Assembly: GCA_003222245.1 (NCBI GenBank)
Contig: QHVH01000009.1
Span: 124,001-188,000, forward strand
Direction: 5' to 3'
Length of the DNA: 64,000 bases
DNA from: Blastocatellia bacterium AA13
Lineage (GTDB): Bacteria; Acidobacteriota; Blastocatellia; UBA7656
This document shows, piece after piece, positions 45,059-55,541 of this stretch; position 1 is the stretch's first letter; each line of letters begins with the position of its first letter. The notes under the pieces are model-generated. The model made no database searches, was not told the origin of the DNA, and saw only the letters and a list, made by a program, of their open reading frames with translations. The position numbers and the translations under genes are program-made.

Positions 45059-45161
45059 GTCCCGAAGGGACGAGTCCCGAAGGGACGGCTGACAAAAGCC
45101 CACCGACTCATCGGTGGGAACCCCGATCCCAACAGTTACGATCAGACATCCCTTCGGGATG
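45059..45161. repeat. REP-like palindrome cluster
   Basis: Two copies of GTCCCGAAGGGAC (45059-45071, 45074-45086), a hairpin CCCACCGA-CTCA-TCGGTGGG (45099-45118), and CATCCCTTCGGGATG (45147-45161) follow one another. Together they look like a repetitive extragenic palindrome. The last palindrome lies inside the coding sequence and supplies the final residues (STSRRDV) of the NRPS thioesterase frame. Confidence 0.7.
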
Positions 45162-48100
45162 TTGAGTCTGTCTCGCCAAGTCGCTCGCTTAATACCGAAC
45201 TTATCCTTATCAATGCCGGTCCCGATAAGAGCGAATAATGATCGCCCTCGACTTCTATAACCTCAACACCACTGTTGCTCAATCGAGACCAGCCGAGCGT
45301 CCGATCCACCTCGTTCGCCTCAACGCCGGCCGATCGAAACAACGTGATGCCTTCGCCGTAGCCGCCGCGAGGCCTGTACCGGAGCATTGCCGTCAGATTA
45401 TTTCGGTACGTCTCGTACAGGCTCTCCAATTTCGCGGGGCCAAACCCCGGAGGGCCCGTCTCCAACGACTGCAGCCGAGCCAACACCAGTTTCAGTAATT
45501 CATCGGGATCCAAGCCTCGCTCCAAATCGCTCTTAGCAACTCCGAAATCGGCGCCCCACAGACCTTCCAGGTCTTCAACAAAGGTCTCGACGATAGATCG
45601 CGGGTCGACTTCTGCAATCGCCCCATCGTTCGAAGGCGCATACGAATCGATCAGCGCGAGAAGCCGAACCTCTTCTCCGGCGTAACCCAACTGCTGAGCC
45701 ATCTCAAAAGCGACGACGCCTCCCATCGACCATCCGCCAAGTGAATATGGCCCGTGCGGTTGAACGCCTTTGAGAAGATTCAGGTAATAGGAGGCCATCG
45801 CTTCAATCGAATCCAGCTTCTCTTCACTCGTTGATTCCGGAACCTGAAACGCATAAAACGGCTGACGCGGTCCAAGCTGCTGAGCGAGCTCGCGATAACA
45901 GAGAACGCTTCCGCCGACCGGATGAACGCAGAACAACGGCGGTCTGGAGCCTTCAGAATTCAACGTGACCAGGGCCGATCGCGCGATAGTCCCCTCGCCG
46001 CTTCGCAAAAGCGCCGCAAGAGTCTCAACGGTCGGGCTCTGAAGCAGAGCCGCAAGCGGAAGCTCTCGCCCAAACTGCTTATGAACTCGAGCCATCAACT
46101 GAAGCCCGAGCAGCGAGTGGCCTCCCAGATCGAAGAAGCTGTCGCGAATTCCGACTCTCTGGATTCCAAGCAGCCGCTCCCAGATTCGACACAACTGAAG
46201 CTCGAACTCGTCACGCGGAGGAACGTAAGATTCGCTCTCCTGAAGACCTCCGTCTTCGGGCGCGGGCAGCGCTCGTCGATTAAGCTTCCCGCTCGGCGTC
46301 CGCGGAAACTGATCGACGATGACAAACGCCGCTGGAACCATGTACTCTGGAAGCTTTTCGCGAACGTGGGCTCGAAGCTCACTCGCCCCAGGCGTATTGC
46401 CGTTCTTAAGCGTCAGGTATGCAACCAACCGCTTGTCGCCGTCTCCGGCCTCTCTTGCAAGCACGGCGGCTTCTCGCACATCCGCATGCCGTGAGAGCAC
46501 GGATTCAATCTCTCCCAACTCGATGCGATAGCCGCGAATCTTGACCTGATGATCTATACGGCCAAAGAATTCGAGATCGCCGGTGCTTGACCAGCGAACC
46601 CGATCGCCCGTCCTGTACATTCGGCCGCCGTTGACAAGTCCAAAGTGATCCGGAACAAATCTGTCGGCGGTCTGCTCCGGCCTGCTCAAATAACCGCGGG
46701 CCAGCCCCTCGCCTCCGATATAGAGCTCGCCCGGCAGTCCGGGAGGCAGCGGATTAAGCGAAGAGTCGAGAACATATGTTTGAGTATTCGCGATCGGCTT
46801 TCCGATCGGAGCCGCGCCGGTTCCCCTCCGAGCGATGCGCGTGAAGGTCGAATAGGTCGTAGTCTCGCTCGGGCCATATAAGTTGTAGAGATCCTGAATC
46901 GCCGAATTCTCATAGAGCCGCTCGGCCAATTCGCTCGAAAGCGACTCGCCCGCAAGATTCACAATCGAGACCGCCGGATCAAGAGAACCTGAATTCAGGA
47001 TTTCCCTGATTGCCGATGGAACCGTGTTTATCAGAGCGATCTCGCCGCGCAATTCGGGATTCATCGCCGACAGAGCATTCTTGACCAGCCGCACGCGGCC
47101 GCCGAAACAGAGCGGCAGGAACAATTCGAATATCGACAAATCGAAACAGATCGAAGTCGACGCCATCATTGAATTCAGTATTCCGGGATCGAACACCTCG
47201 CGCGCCCAATTGAGAAAATAGACGGCGCTGCGATGCGTTATCGCGACCCCTTTCGGCTTGCCGGTCGATCCCGATGTGTAAATCACGTAGGCGAGATTCT
47301 CGGCGGATACTGCCGCGGAAAGGTTTTCTCCGCTCTCGCGATTAATCGAGATCCACTGTTCATTCAACGAGACAGTATCGGTGAATTGACTCGAAGCGCT
47401 TGCTTGCACGGCTCCAGCCGTCAATAGGACCGCCGCCTCCCCGTCTTCGAGCATATGAGCCAGCCGGTCGGGTGGATAATCGGGATCGAGCGGCACGTAT
47501 GCGCAACCAGCTTTCAATATGCCAAGTATGCCCGCGACCATTTCCACGGATCGCTCGGCCAGGATGCCTACTCTGGATTCGGATCCCACTCCTCGCCTCC
47601 GGAGAAAGTGTCCGATCTGATTCGCCAGCCTGTTCAGCTCGGCGAACGAGACCTGCGCATTTTCGAAAACCAGCGCTACGTGATCCGGAGTTCGCGCGGC
47701 TTGATCCTCGAACATGTAGTGCATGCACTCGCGCGATCCGTACGGCCGACGGGTCTCGTTCCATTCAAGCAGAACCTGCTGTTGTTCTCGGCCGGTCAAC
47801 AGCGGAAGCTCGGACAACCGCAGATCCGGATTTCTCACAACAGACTCGAGCAGCAGGCTGAAGTGGCCGCACATCCTGACGATGCTCGCCGCGTCGAACA
47901 GATCGCAGTTGTAGTGGAGCTCGCCTTCGAGCCCTTTCTCCGACTCTCGAATGCCGAGCAGCAGGTCGAACATCGCTTCACCGCCCTGCAAGCGATAAGG
48001 CACGACTTTCAAACCGGCGACTTCGCGTTCCATCGCCGGATAATTCAGCAGGAACACGAACAATGCCTGAATCAAAGGCGTTCGATTCGTCGTGCGCTCG

Positions 48101-50562
48101 GGCTGAAGCTCCTTCACAAGAAGCTCGAATGGAAGATACTGGTTTGCGTAGGCCCCAAGCGCGACATCTCGCACGCGCCGCAAGAAGCCGCGAAATGACG
48201 GGTCTCCCGATGCATCGACGCGCAAGACAATCGTGTTGTCGAAGAAGCCGACCACGCCTTCCAGCTCGACTCGGTTCCGGTTCGCGATCACGCTGCCCGC
48301 AACGAGATCGTCCTGACCGGTGTAGCGATGCAGCATCGCCTGAAACACCGCGAGCAGCGCTATGAACTCAGTCACGCCCTCCTGGCGGGCCAGCGACTTC
48401 ACGGCATCGCTTATATCGGTAGAGATGCGCGTATCTTCGAACGATCCCCGCATACTCTCAATGGCCGGTCTCGGCTTATCCGTAGGAATCTCCATCGGCA
48501 TCGATGAGAGCCCTTCAAGCCGTTGCATCCAGTACGAGAGCTGGCGATCCAGCACCTCGCCTTGCAGCCATTCGCGCTGCCAGACCGCGAAATCGGCGTA
48601 TTGAACGGGCAGATCAGGCAATGAGGTCGGCTCGCCGCGCGACGACGACGCGTACAAGCTCTCGATCTCTTCGAGAATGATTCCACCCGACCACAGGTCG
48701 TACGCAATGTGATGGATCGTCAACACAAAAACGTGATCTTCGGCGTCCAGCCTCAGAAGCTCAGCGCGAGCGACGGGAGCCGTTCCAAGATCCAGCGGCC
48801 GCGCGGCCTCTTCGTTGGATATTCGCAGAGCCTGCGTATCGCGATCCTCGGCCGAAAGGCCGCTCAGATCGACCACCGGCATCGAGTATGGAACGTGCGA
48901 GTTGATTACCTGAAAGGGCTCTCCCTCGATCTTGATGAAGCTGGTCCGGAGCGATTCATGCCGCGCAAGAAGCTGATTGAATGTCTCTTCTACGGCGATC
49001 GGATTCAACCTGCCGAAGACGCGGCCCGACCGCGCGGTGTTATACGCGGCGGTTCCGGGCGAGAGCTGCTCGAAGAGCCATAGGTTCTCCTGCGCGTATG
49101 ACAACGGGAGCGGCTCGCTCCTGGAGACATTGCGCACAGGCGGAATCTCAAGACCGCCGCCGGTCGCGAGCGCAGTCAGAATCGCGCCCGTCATCTCGCC
49201 GACGGTGGGCGAGTCGAACAGCACTCGAACCGCAAGGCTGAGATGAAACGCGCTGTTGATTCGCGACATTAATTGCGTCGCGAGAAGCGAGTGCCCTCCC
49301 ATCGCGAAGAAGTTGTCGTGTATTCCGACGCGTTCGACGTGCAGCAGATCCGCCCAAATTCCCGCGATCAGCGCTTCGGTCGGAGTTCGCGGCGCCGCGT
49401 ATTCGCTTTCGCTTTCAGCCCCCGCTTCGGGCCTGGGCAGCGCCTTGCGATCGAGCTTGCCGTTGGGCGAGAGCGGCATCTGGTCGAGCCGTATAAATAT
49501 TGCCGGGCACATGTACTCAGGAAGCTTCTTTCGAAGATGCTGCCTCACCGAACTGAGATCCACTTCGCCGCCGTCGGTAGCAACGTAGTATGCAACCAGT
49601 TGTTTGTCTCCGGTCGCGGCGGCAGCGGCTACAACAACGGTCTCCGCGATCGACGAATGCTGAGCCAGCGCGGCCTCTATTTCTCCAAGCTCAATCCTGA
49701 ATCCTCTGATCTTGACCTGATGATCTATTCGGCCGAGGAACTCTATCTCTCCCGCGGCCTGATGCCGCGCGACGTCGCCCGTGCAGTACATCCTGTTTCC
49801 CGGCCGCTCGCTCATTGCATCGGGCATGAATTTGGCCGCCGTCAGCTCGGGATTATTGAAGTAGCCGCGAGCAAGTCCCTCGCCCGAAATCATCAACTGT
49901 CCCGGGACCCCGATTGGAACGGCCTGAAATTCGGTGTCGAGAATCTTGATCTCGGTATTGGCGATCGGCCTTCCTATGAAGACGATCCCGCGATCATCCC
50001 CACTCGAACATTGCCAGTAGGTGACGTCGATGGCGGCTTCGGTCGGGCCGTAGAGATTGTGCAGCTCGGCGCCCATCGCATCCAGGAAGCGCTTCTGAAG
50101 ATCGTACGAGAGCGCTTCTCCGCTGCAAATGACCCGCTTGAGCGAAGAGCAGCTCCACGACGCTTCATCATCCACGAACGCCGACAGCATAGAGGGCACG
50201 AAGTGCATCGTGCTGATGTTCTCTTCCTGGATGAGCTGCGCCAGATAGCCGGTGTCTCGATGGCCTCCGGGTTGGGCCACGACAAGACCGGCTCCGCGCA
50301 TCAACGGCCAGAAGAACTCCCATACCGAAACGTCGAAGCTGAACGGCGTCTTCTGCATCACGCGATCATCGGGATTCAAACCGTACGCTTCCTGCATCCA
50401 CAGCAATCGGTTGAGCAGGCCCGAGTGGGTGTTCATCGCGCCTTTCGGGTTTCCCGTGGAGCCCGAGGTATAAATCATGTAGGCCAGATTGTCTGGTCTT
50501 AGTTCGCTCGCTTCATAACGCCGAGAAGCGCGACTACCATCTCGACCGACCTCTCCAGGCAA
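45142..50562 (-). CDS. NRPS, C-terminal frame ('A-T-C-A-T-TE)
   Basis: An 1806-residue open frame that begins in the middle of an adenylation domain. The first recognisable motif is A3 (LAYMIYTSGSTGNPKG, about residues 27-42), so motifs A1-A2 are missing here and no true start is expected. Order: partial A; carrier (MGGHSLLATQL, about 422); condensation (HHIAYD, about 618); full A (LAYVIYTSGSTGKPKG, about 1100); carrier (LGGHSLLGLQL, about 1484); thioesterase (GWSMGG, about 1612). Specificity codes read by eye are DVWHISLID for the first A (a serine-type code) and DLFNNALTY for the second (an alanine-type code). It releases the finished peptide. The last residues come from a REP-like palindrome. 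Confidence 0.9.
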   Translation of the reverse strand: MPGEVGRDGSRASRRYEASELRPDNLAYMIYTSGSTGNPKGAMNTHSGLLNRLLWMQEAYGLNPDDRVMQKTPFSFDVSVWEFFWPLMRGAGLVVAQPGGHRDTGYLAQLIQEENISTMHFVPSMLSAFVDDEASWSCSSLKRVICSGEALSYDLQKRFLDAMGAELHNLYGPTEAAIDVTYWQCSSGDDRGIVFIGRPIANTEIKILDTEFQAVPIGVPGQLMISGEGLARGYFNNPELTAAKFMPDAMSERPGNRMYCTGDVARHQAAGEIEFLGRIDHQVKIRGFRIELGEIEAALAQHSSIAETVVVAAAAATGDKQLVAYYVATDGGEVDLSSVRQHLRKKLPEYMCPAIFIRLDQMPLSPNGKLDRKALPRPEAGAESESEYAAPRTPTEALIAGIWADLLHVERVGIHDNFFAMGGHSLLATQLMSRINSAFHLSLAVRVLFDSPTVGEMTGAILTALATGGGLEIPPVRNVSRSEPLPLSYAQENLWLFEQLSPGTAAYNTARSGRVFGRLNPIAVEETFNQLLARHESLRTSFIKIEGEPFQVINSHVPYSMPVVDLSGLSAEDRDTQALRISNEEAARPLDLGTAPVARAELLRLDAEDHVFVLTIHHIAYDLWSGGIILEEIESLYASSSRGEPTSLPDLPVQYADFAVWQREWLQGEVLDRQLSYWMQRLEGLSSMPMEIPTDKPRPAIESMRGSFEDTRISTDISDAVKSLARQEGVTEFIALLAVFQAMLHRYTGQDDLVAGSVIANRNRVELEGVVGFFDNTIVLRVDASGDPSFRGFLRRVRDVALGAYANQYLPFELLVKELQPERTTNRTPLIQALFVFLLNYPAMEREVAGLKVVPYRLQGGEAMFDLLLGIRESEKGLEGELHYNCDLFDAASIVRMCGHFSLLLESVVRNPDLRLSELPLLTGREQQQVLLEWNETRRPYGSRECMHYMFEDQAARTPDHVALVFENAQVSFAELNRLANQIGHFLRRRGVGSESRVGILAERSVEMVAGILGILKAGCAYVPLDPDYPPDRLAHMLEDGEAAVLLTAGAVQASASSQFTDTVSLNEQWISINRESGENLSAAVSAENLAYVIYTSGSTGKPKGVAITHRSAVYFLNWAREVFDPGILNSMMASTSICFDLSIFELFLPLCFGGRVRLVKNALSAMNPELRGEIALINTVPSAIREILNSGSLDPAVSIVNLAGESLSSELAERLYENSAIQDLYNLYGPSETTTYSTFTRIARRGTGAAPIGKPIANTQTYVLDSSLNPLPPGLPGELYIGGEGLARGYLSRPEQTADRFVPDHFGLVNGGRMYRTGDRVRWSSTGDLEFFGRIDHQVKIRGYRIELGEIESVLSRHADVREAAVLAREAGDGDKRLVAYLTLKNGNTPGASELRAHVREKLPEYMVPAAFVIVDQFPRTPSGKLNRRALPAPEDGGLQESESYVPPRDEFELQLCRIWERLLGIQRVGIRDSFFDLGGHSLLGLQLMARVHKQFGRELPLAALLQSPTVETLAALLRSGEGTIARSALVTLNSEGSRPPLFCVHPVGGSVLCYRELAQQLGPRQPFYAFQVPESTSEEKLDSIEAMASYYLNLLKGVQPHGPYSLGGWSMGGVVAFEMAQQLGYAGEEVRLLALIDSYAPSNDGAIAEVDPRSIVETFVEDLEGLWGADFGVAKSDLERGLDPDELLKLVLARLQSLETGPPGFGPAKLESLYETYRNNLTAMLRYRPRGGYGEGITLFRSAGVEANEVDRTLGWSRLSNSGVEVIEVEGDHYSLLSGPALIRISSVLSERLGETDSTSRRDV
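50499..50562 (-). other. Broken adenylation domain: deletion and frame change between two NRPS frames
   Basis: The upstream frame reads VEMVVALLGVMK and then stops after three unrelated codons (TAA at 50499-50501). The downstream frame, in another phase, resumes as SELRPDNLAYMIYTSG. The other A domains of this cluster have 65-70 residues between these two points, including motif A2 (GGAYLPMDPKYP). About 200 bases, not a multiple of three, are therefore missing near 50500-50513. It is either a real recent deletion or a collapsed repeat in the assembly. Confidence 0.85.
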
Positions 50563-53500
50563 ACGCTTACCAGCACGTCGGCTCCGACTCCGACACGTTG
50601 CAGATAATGCGCGAGTTGATTCGCCTGCGCGTTGAGCTGCCGATAAGTCACCTGATCGCCGTTGAACTCGACGGCCAGGCGGTCGGGCGCGATCTCAGCT
50701 TGCTTCTGAATCAGCTCGTGCACATACGGGCGAGGCTCATAATCGACGCGCGAGTCGTTCCACTCGACCAGGGTCTGCTGCAATTCCTTTTGGGAAAGGA
50801 GCGACAAAGCGGCGACCGGACTATCAGGAGACTCGACGGCATTTTCCAGGAAGCTCAAATAATGGCCGATCATTCGAATGACCGTAGGCTCTTCAAAGAG
50901 ATCGGTGTTGTACTCGACCGAGCCCGAAATTCGACCGGCGTTCTCTTCCAAGGCAAGCGTGAGCTCGAACTTCGAAGTCCCGCTTGGCGCCTCCAGGCTG
51001 GTCAGCTCGAGATCGGAAAGATGCGCGGGTATCTCCCGGCCTTGCTCCATGCCAAACGAAACCTGAAAGATCGGGCTGCGGCCGGAGTTTCGCTCAGGCT
51101 GAAGCTCTTCCACGAGTTTTTCGAACGGCACATCCTGATGCATATAAGCCGCGAGCGCGACTTCGCGAACTCGGCGCAGCACATCTCGGAAAGCGGGACG
51201 GCCCGACAGATCGGTTCTAAGAACGACCGTGTTCACAAAGAAGCCGATCAGCGGCTCGAGCTCTACTTGATCGCGATAAGCGATAGGCGTGCCGACGACG
51301 ATGTCGCTTTGCCCGGTGTATCTCAACAGCAGCGACTTGAAGCCGGCCAGAAGGAGCATAAAGAGCGTAACGCCTTCAGCACGGCTCATTCGAATCAATG
51401 AATCGGCAAGCTCGGCGGGTATTTGGAATTGCCGCTCCCGGCCTCGATAAGAAAGGACCGCCGGTCGCGAATGGTCCAGAGGAAGATCCAACGACGGCGG
51501 CGCGCCCGCGAGGTGTTCCTTCCAATACTGAACGCGGCGCTGAAGCTCATCACCCTGAAGCCAGCGCCGCTGCCACACGGCGTAGTCCGCGTATTGAATT
51601 GCCAGATCAGGCAATGCCGGCGCGCGATTCTCAATCAACGCCCGATAGATTTCGGCGATCTCCCCAATCAGTACGTTGAGAGACAAGCCATCCGAGATGA
51701 TGTGATGCAGCGTCAGCAACAGGATGTGCGCGTCATCGCCGACGCGCAGAACGCGCGCGCGAAACAGCCGTCCGCCGTCGAGCTTGAACGGCTGTTGCGC
51801 GTCCTCGGCTACAAGCCGATTCACACACTCGTTTCGTTCGCAATCCGAAGCGCCGCTCAGATCCGTTGCTTCGAGCGCGACAGGCCAGGGCTGCTCGATG
51901 CGCTGAAGCGGCTCACCGTTCACGGCTATGAAGCTTGTCCTCAAGGGCTCGTGCCTGCGAACAACTTCGCTCAGGCTGCGCTCCAGCGCTTCGACATTCA
52001 GCGCGCCATTCAATTGAATCGCGCCTGAAATGTTGTAGAAGGGGTTGTCGGGTTCGAGTTGATCCAGGAACCAGAGCCGCTGCTGCGCGTAAGAAACCGG
52101 CAGATCGGACTCCCGCGAAATGGGTTCAATAGCCGGCCACTCCGATCCTTCCTTGAGACGCATTGCGGTCTCGATGGCCGCCGCCAGTCCGGCTACCGTC
52201 GGGGTTTCGAAGACGACTCGAAGCGGAACGTCAACGTGGAACGCCGCGCGGACGCGCGAGGCCAGTCGAGTCGCGAGCAGCGAGTGGCCTCCAAGATCGA
52301 AGAAGTTGTCGTTCACACCCACTCGCGCGACCTGGAGCATCTCCGACCAGAACGACGCGAGTAACTGCTGCACCGGTGTTCGAGGCGCAACGTATTCGCT
52401 TTCGTCATCGACGCCGAATTCCTCAGGCGAAGGCAGCGCTTTTCGATCGACCTTGCCGTTCGGAGTCAATGGAACCTGATCCAGAGTCACGAAGCGAGCA
52501 GGAACCATATAGTCCGGCAGCCGCTCTTTAAGAAATGTCCGAATCTCACCGCTTGTTGGAGCCTGCTCCGAGGTGGGAACCAAATAACCAACCAGCGCCT
52601 TTGATCCGTCCGCGTTTTCACGAACCGCAACCACCGCCTGCTTTACTCCGACGTGTTGCAGCAAGAGCGTCTCGATCTCTTCAAGCTCCACGCGGAAGCC
52701 TCGAATCTTGACCTGCTGATCGACGCGCCCGGCGAATCTCAGATTGCCATCCCGCATGTACCTGACCAGGTCGCCGGTCTTGTACATCCTCGCGCCCGAC
52801 TGATCGCTGAATGAGCTCGGCACGAAAAGTTCGGCGGTAAGCTCGGGCCTGTTGTGATACCCGCGAGCCAGGAGATCGCCGCCGATGTAAACTTCACCCG
52901 GAACCACGACCGGAACCGGATTCAACTCGCGATTGAGGACGTATATTTCGGCGTCTGTTATGACTCGGCCGATCGATACATCGGGGAGCGAATTGCCGTC
53001 CGAAATACCAGTCAGCTCGCACATCGTCACGGAGATCGTCGCTTCGGTAGGGCCGTATGTATTTATGAGCCGTACTCGTTCCATCGCGTGTCTCTGCCAG
53101 ATCGCGAGCCTCTCAGGCAGCGCGCTTTCGCCGGCAATGATCACCATTCGCAGCGGCCCCGGCAGCGACTGGTCTCCGGTTCCGAGACTCGCCGTTATCT
53201 CGTTCCAGTACGCAGTCGGCAGACTCATAAAGGTCAGGTTCCACTCCTCGCATTTCTGAAGGAAAGTTGGAATCGACTCGAGCATGCCGTCGGTTCGCAA
53301 TACGAGCGCGGCCCCGCGGCTCAAACACGGGTAGATCTCTTCTCCGCTTATGTCGAAGCTGATCGAGCAGAACTGAAGAACGCGATCGGTCGGGCTGATC
53401 TCATACCGCGCGCCGGCCGTACACGCGTAGCTGACCAGCGAGCCGTGCGTCACCATCACGCCCTTCGGATTGCCTGTTGATCCGGACGTGTAGATGACAT

Positions 53501-55541
53501 AAGCGAGATCGGCGGCGGTCGCTTCGCTCCGCGGATTTTCATCGGAGCCGGACTCGAACAGATTCCAGTCCGTATCGAGCGCGAGAGTGCGGCCCTCCCA
53601 ATCCGGAAGCGAACCGGCAAGATGGCTCTGAATCAACAGGACGCGAAGGTCGGCGTCGTTGAGCATGAACGACACCCGGTCAGGCGGATACTTCGGATCC
53701 ATCGGAAGGTAAGCGCCGCCCGATTTCAAGATTCCAACAAGCCCGACCATCAGCTCAATCGACCGCTCCATAAACATTCCGACGACCGACCCCGGTCCGG
53801 TCCCCGACTGACGCAGATAGTGAGCCAGACGGTTCGCACGCGAATTCAACTCGCGATATGTGAGATGCCGATCTTCAAACACGAGCGCCGGCGCATCCGG
53901 CGTCCGCTCAACCTGCAGCTCGAATAACTCATGCGCGCAACCGACATCTCTGTATTCGACCGGAGGCGCGTTCCAATCGACCAGCAGTTGATGCTGCTCG
54001 GTTTCACTGAGCAGAGGCAGGCTCGATATTCGCGAATGCGGGCTCGCGAGAGCGGCCGCGAGAATCGTTTGGAAATGGCCCGCCATCAATGCGATCGTAG
54101 CCGGCTCGAACAGGTCGAGGCTGTATTCAATCTCGCCCGTGAGCGAAGGCTCGGAGTCGGTGATGGTAAACGTTATATCGAACTTCGATGTGTCGGTGGG
54201 CAAGTACAGCCGCCTGATGAGCAAGCCCGGCGCCGACATCTCCGCGGTAGGCGCGTTCTGAAAAACAAGAGCGACCTGGTACAAAGGCGTGCGGCTTAGA
54301 TCGCGCTCGATCTGAAGATCCTCGACGAGTTTTTCAAACGGCAGATCTTGGTGTTCCTGCGCGGACAGAGTTGTCTCGCGCACTCGCTCGACCAGTTCAA
54401 TGAACCGCGGATTGCCCGACAGATCGGTTCGCAATACCAGCGCATTCACGAAGAAGCCGATCAGGTCCTCGAGCTCGCTCCGGCTGCGATTCGCATGCGC
54501 CGAGCCGACTACTATGTCTTCCTGACCGCTATAAGCCGCAAGCAACGCGTTCCACGCCGCAAGCAGGACCATAAAAGGCGTAATGCGTTCCTGTTGGCTG
54601 AAACGCCTCACCTGCGACGAAAGCGCGCGGGGAAGTACAACTTCATGCACGGCGCCGAGGTATGTGCGGGCCGCGGGCCGCGGGCGATCGGTCGGCAATT
54701 CCAGGCTTGTAGGCGCCCCCTTCAACCGCTCTTTCCAGAATTCGCTTTCGGCGGCCAGCCGCTCGCCGGTCATAGTCTCGCGCTGCCATACGGCAAAATC
54801 GGCGTATTGAATCGGCAGCTCTGGCAGCGGCGACGGCAGAGCCATCGTGTACGAGCCGTAGAGGGCGGCCATCTCCTTAATCAAGACCCCGGTAGTCCAA
54901 CCGTCGGACACGATGTGATGGAGATTGAAGAGCAGCACATGCTTGTCCGAACCCAGCCTGAACAGCTTGACTCTCAACAGCGGACCGGTCGCGAGGTCGA
55001 ACGGACTTGAAATCTCCTGTCCAATCAGCCGCTCGATCAAAGCATCGTGAGCCGAGACGTCAATTCCTTCCAGCCCGATCATTGGGAGCATGAGCGTAAG
55101 GCTTGCGGCGATTTGTTGCGCCGGCTGTTCGTCGCACATTACGAAAGTGGTTCTGAGTATCTCGTGCCGTCGAACTATTTCGTTGAGCGACTGCTCGAGC
55201 GCCGGGACATCGATCTTCCCTTCAATGATGATTGCATCGTAGATGTTATAAGCGACATTGCCCGGTTCCCACTGATCGATGAACCAGAGCCTCTCCTGAG
55301 CAAACGACAGCGGCATCAGCGCCTCGCGGGGCGCGCGGCGAATTGCGGGCGCCGCCGAATCGCCTCCTGACTGCCGCACGTCCAGGAGAAATCGGATCAG
55401 CTCGGCTTTCCCGCGGACGAGTCTCTCCTTCAAGTCCGGAGTCAGCGTTCCCCGCGGCGCTTTGAAGCGCAGTTGATCGCCGTCAACCCAGAGCCGTATG
55501 CCGAGGCTGCTGAGTTCGGCGATCAAATCCGTAACGCTCAT
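50499..55541 (-). CDS. NRPS, middle frame (TubC docking-C-A-T-C-A')
   Basis: 1680 residues. The N-terminus (VTDLIAELSSLGIRLWVDGD, to about 53) is a TubC-type docking domain, which receives the upstream NRPS. Then a condensation domain (HHIVSDGW, about 212), a full A domain (LAYVIYTSGSTGNPKG, about 687), a carrier (LGGHSLLATRL, about 1084), a second condensation domain (HHIISDG, about 1280), and the first 110 or so residues of a fourth A domain, which breaks off after GVMK. The full A domain reads DIESIATIS, a code I cannot assign. The start overlaps the upstream stop by ATGA, so the two are translationally coupled. It was probably one gene with the next frame. Confidence 0.9.
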   Translation of the reverse strand: MSVTDLIAELSSLGIRLWVDGDQLRFKAPRGTLTPDLKERLVRGKAELIRFLLDVRQSGGDSAAPAIRRAPREALMPLSFAQERLWFIDQWEPGNVAYNIYDAIIIEGKIDVPALEQSLNEIVRRHEILRTTFVMCDEQPAQQIAASLTLMLPMIGLEGIDVSAHDALIERLIGQEISSPFDLATGPLLRVKLFRLGSDKHVLLFNLHHIVSDGWTTGVLIKEMAALYGSYTMALPSPLPELPIQYADFAVWQRETMTGERLAAESEFWKERLKGAPTSLELPTDRPRPAARTYLGAVHEVVLPRALSSQVRRFSQQERITPFMVLLAAWNALLAAYSGQEDIVVGSAHANRSRSELEDLIGFFVNALVLRTDLSGNPRFIELVERVRETTLSAQEHQDLPFEKLVEDLQIERDLSRTPLYQVALVFQNAPTAEMSAPGLLIRRLYLPTDTSKFDITFTITDSEPSLTGEIEYSLDLFEPATIALMAGHFQTILAAALASPHSRISSLPLLSETEQHQLLVDWNAPPVEYRDVGCAHELFELQVERTPDAPALVFEDRHLTYRELNSRANRLAHYLRQSGTGPGSVVGMFMERSIELMVGLVGILKSGGAYLPMDPKYPPDRVSFMLNDADLRVLLIQSHLAGSLPDWEGRTLALDTDWNLFESGSDENPRSEATAADLAYVIYTSGSTGNPKGVMVTHGSLVSYACTAGARYEISPTDRVLQFCSISFDISGEEIYPCLSRGAALVLRTDGMLESIPTFLQKCEEWNLTFMSLPTAYWNEITASLGTGDQSLPGPLRMVIIAGESALPERLAIWQRHAMERVRLINTYGPTEATISVTMCELTGISDGNSLPDVSIGRVITDAEIYVLNRELNPVPVVVPGEVYIGGDLLARGYHNRPELTAELFVPSSFSDQSGARMYKTGDLVRYMRDGNLRFAGRVDQQVKIRGFRVELEEIETLLLQHVGVKQAVVAVRENADGSKALVGYLVPTSEQAPTSGEIRTFLKERLPDYMVPARFVTLDQVPLTPNGKVDRKALPSPEEFGVDDESEYVAPRTPVQQLLASFWSEMLQVARVGVNDNFFDLGGHSLLATRLASRVRAAFHVDVPLRVVFETPTVAGLAAAIETAMRLKEGSEWPAIEPISRESDLPVSYAQQRLWFLDQLEPDNPFYNISGAIQLNGALNVEALERSLSEVVRRHEPLRTSFIAVNGEPLQRIEQPWPVALEATDLSGASDCERNECVNRLVAEDAQQPFKLDGGRLFRARVLRVGDDAHILLLTLHHIISDGLSLNVLIGEIAEIYRALIENRAPALPDLAIQYADYAVWQRRWLQGDELQRRVQYWKEHLAGAPPSLDLPLDHSRPAVLSYRGRERQFQIPAELADSLIRMSRAEGVTLFMLLLAGFKSLLLRYTGQSDIVVGTPIAYRDQVELEPLIGFFVNTVVLRTDLSGRPAFRDVLRRVREVALAAYMHQDVPFEKLVEELQPERNSGRSPIFQVSFGMEQGREIPAHLSDLELTSLEAPSGTSKFELTLALEENAGRISGSVEYNTDLFEEPTVIRMIGHYLSFLENAVESPDSPVAALSLLSQKELQQTLVEWNDSRVDYEPRPYVHELIQKQAEIAPDRLAVEFNGDQVTYRQLNAQANQLAHYLQRVGVGADVLVSVCLERSVEMVVALLGVMKRAN

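Noticed and set aside
49273-50502. Long plus-strand frame opposite the NRPS genes (also 58385-59506)
   Set aside because: Antisense to condensation and adenylation domains, arginine-rich, with no ribosome site or family motif.
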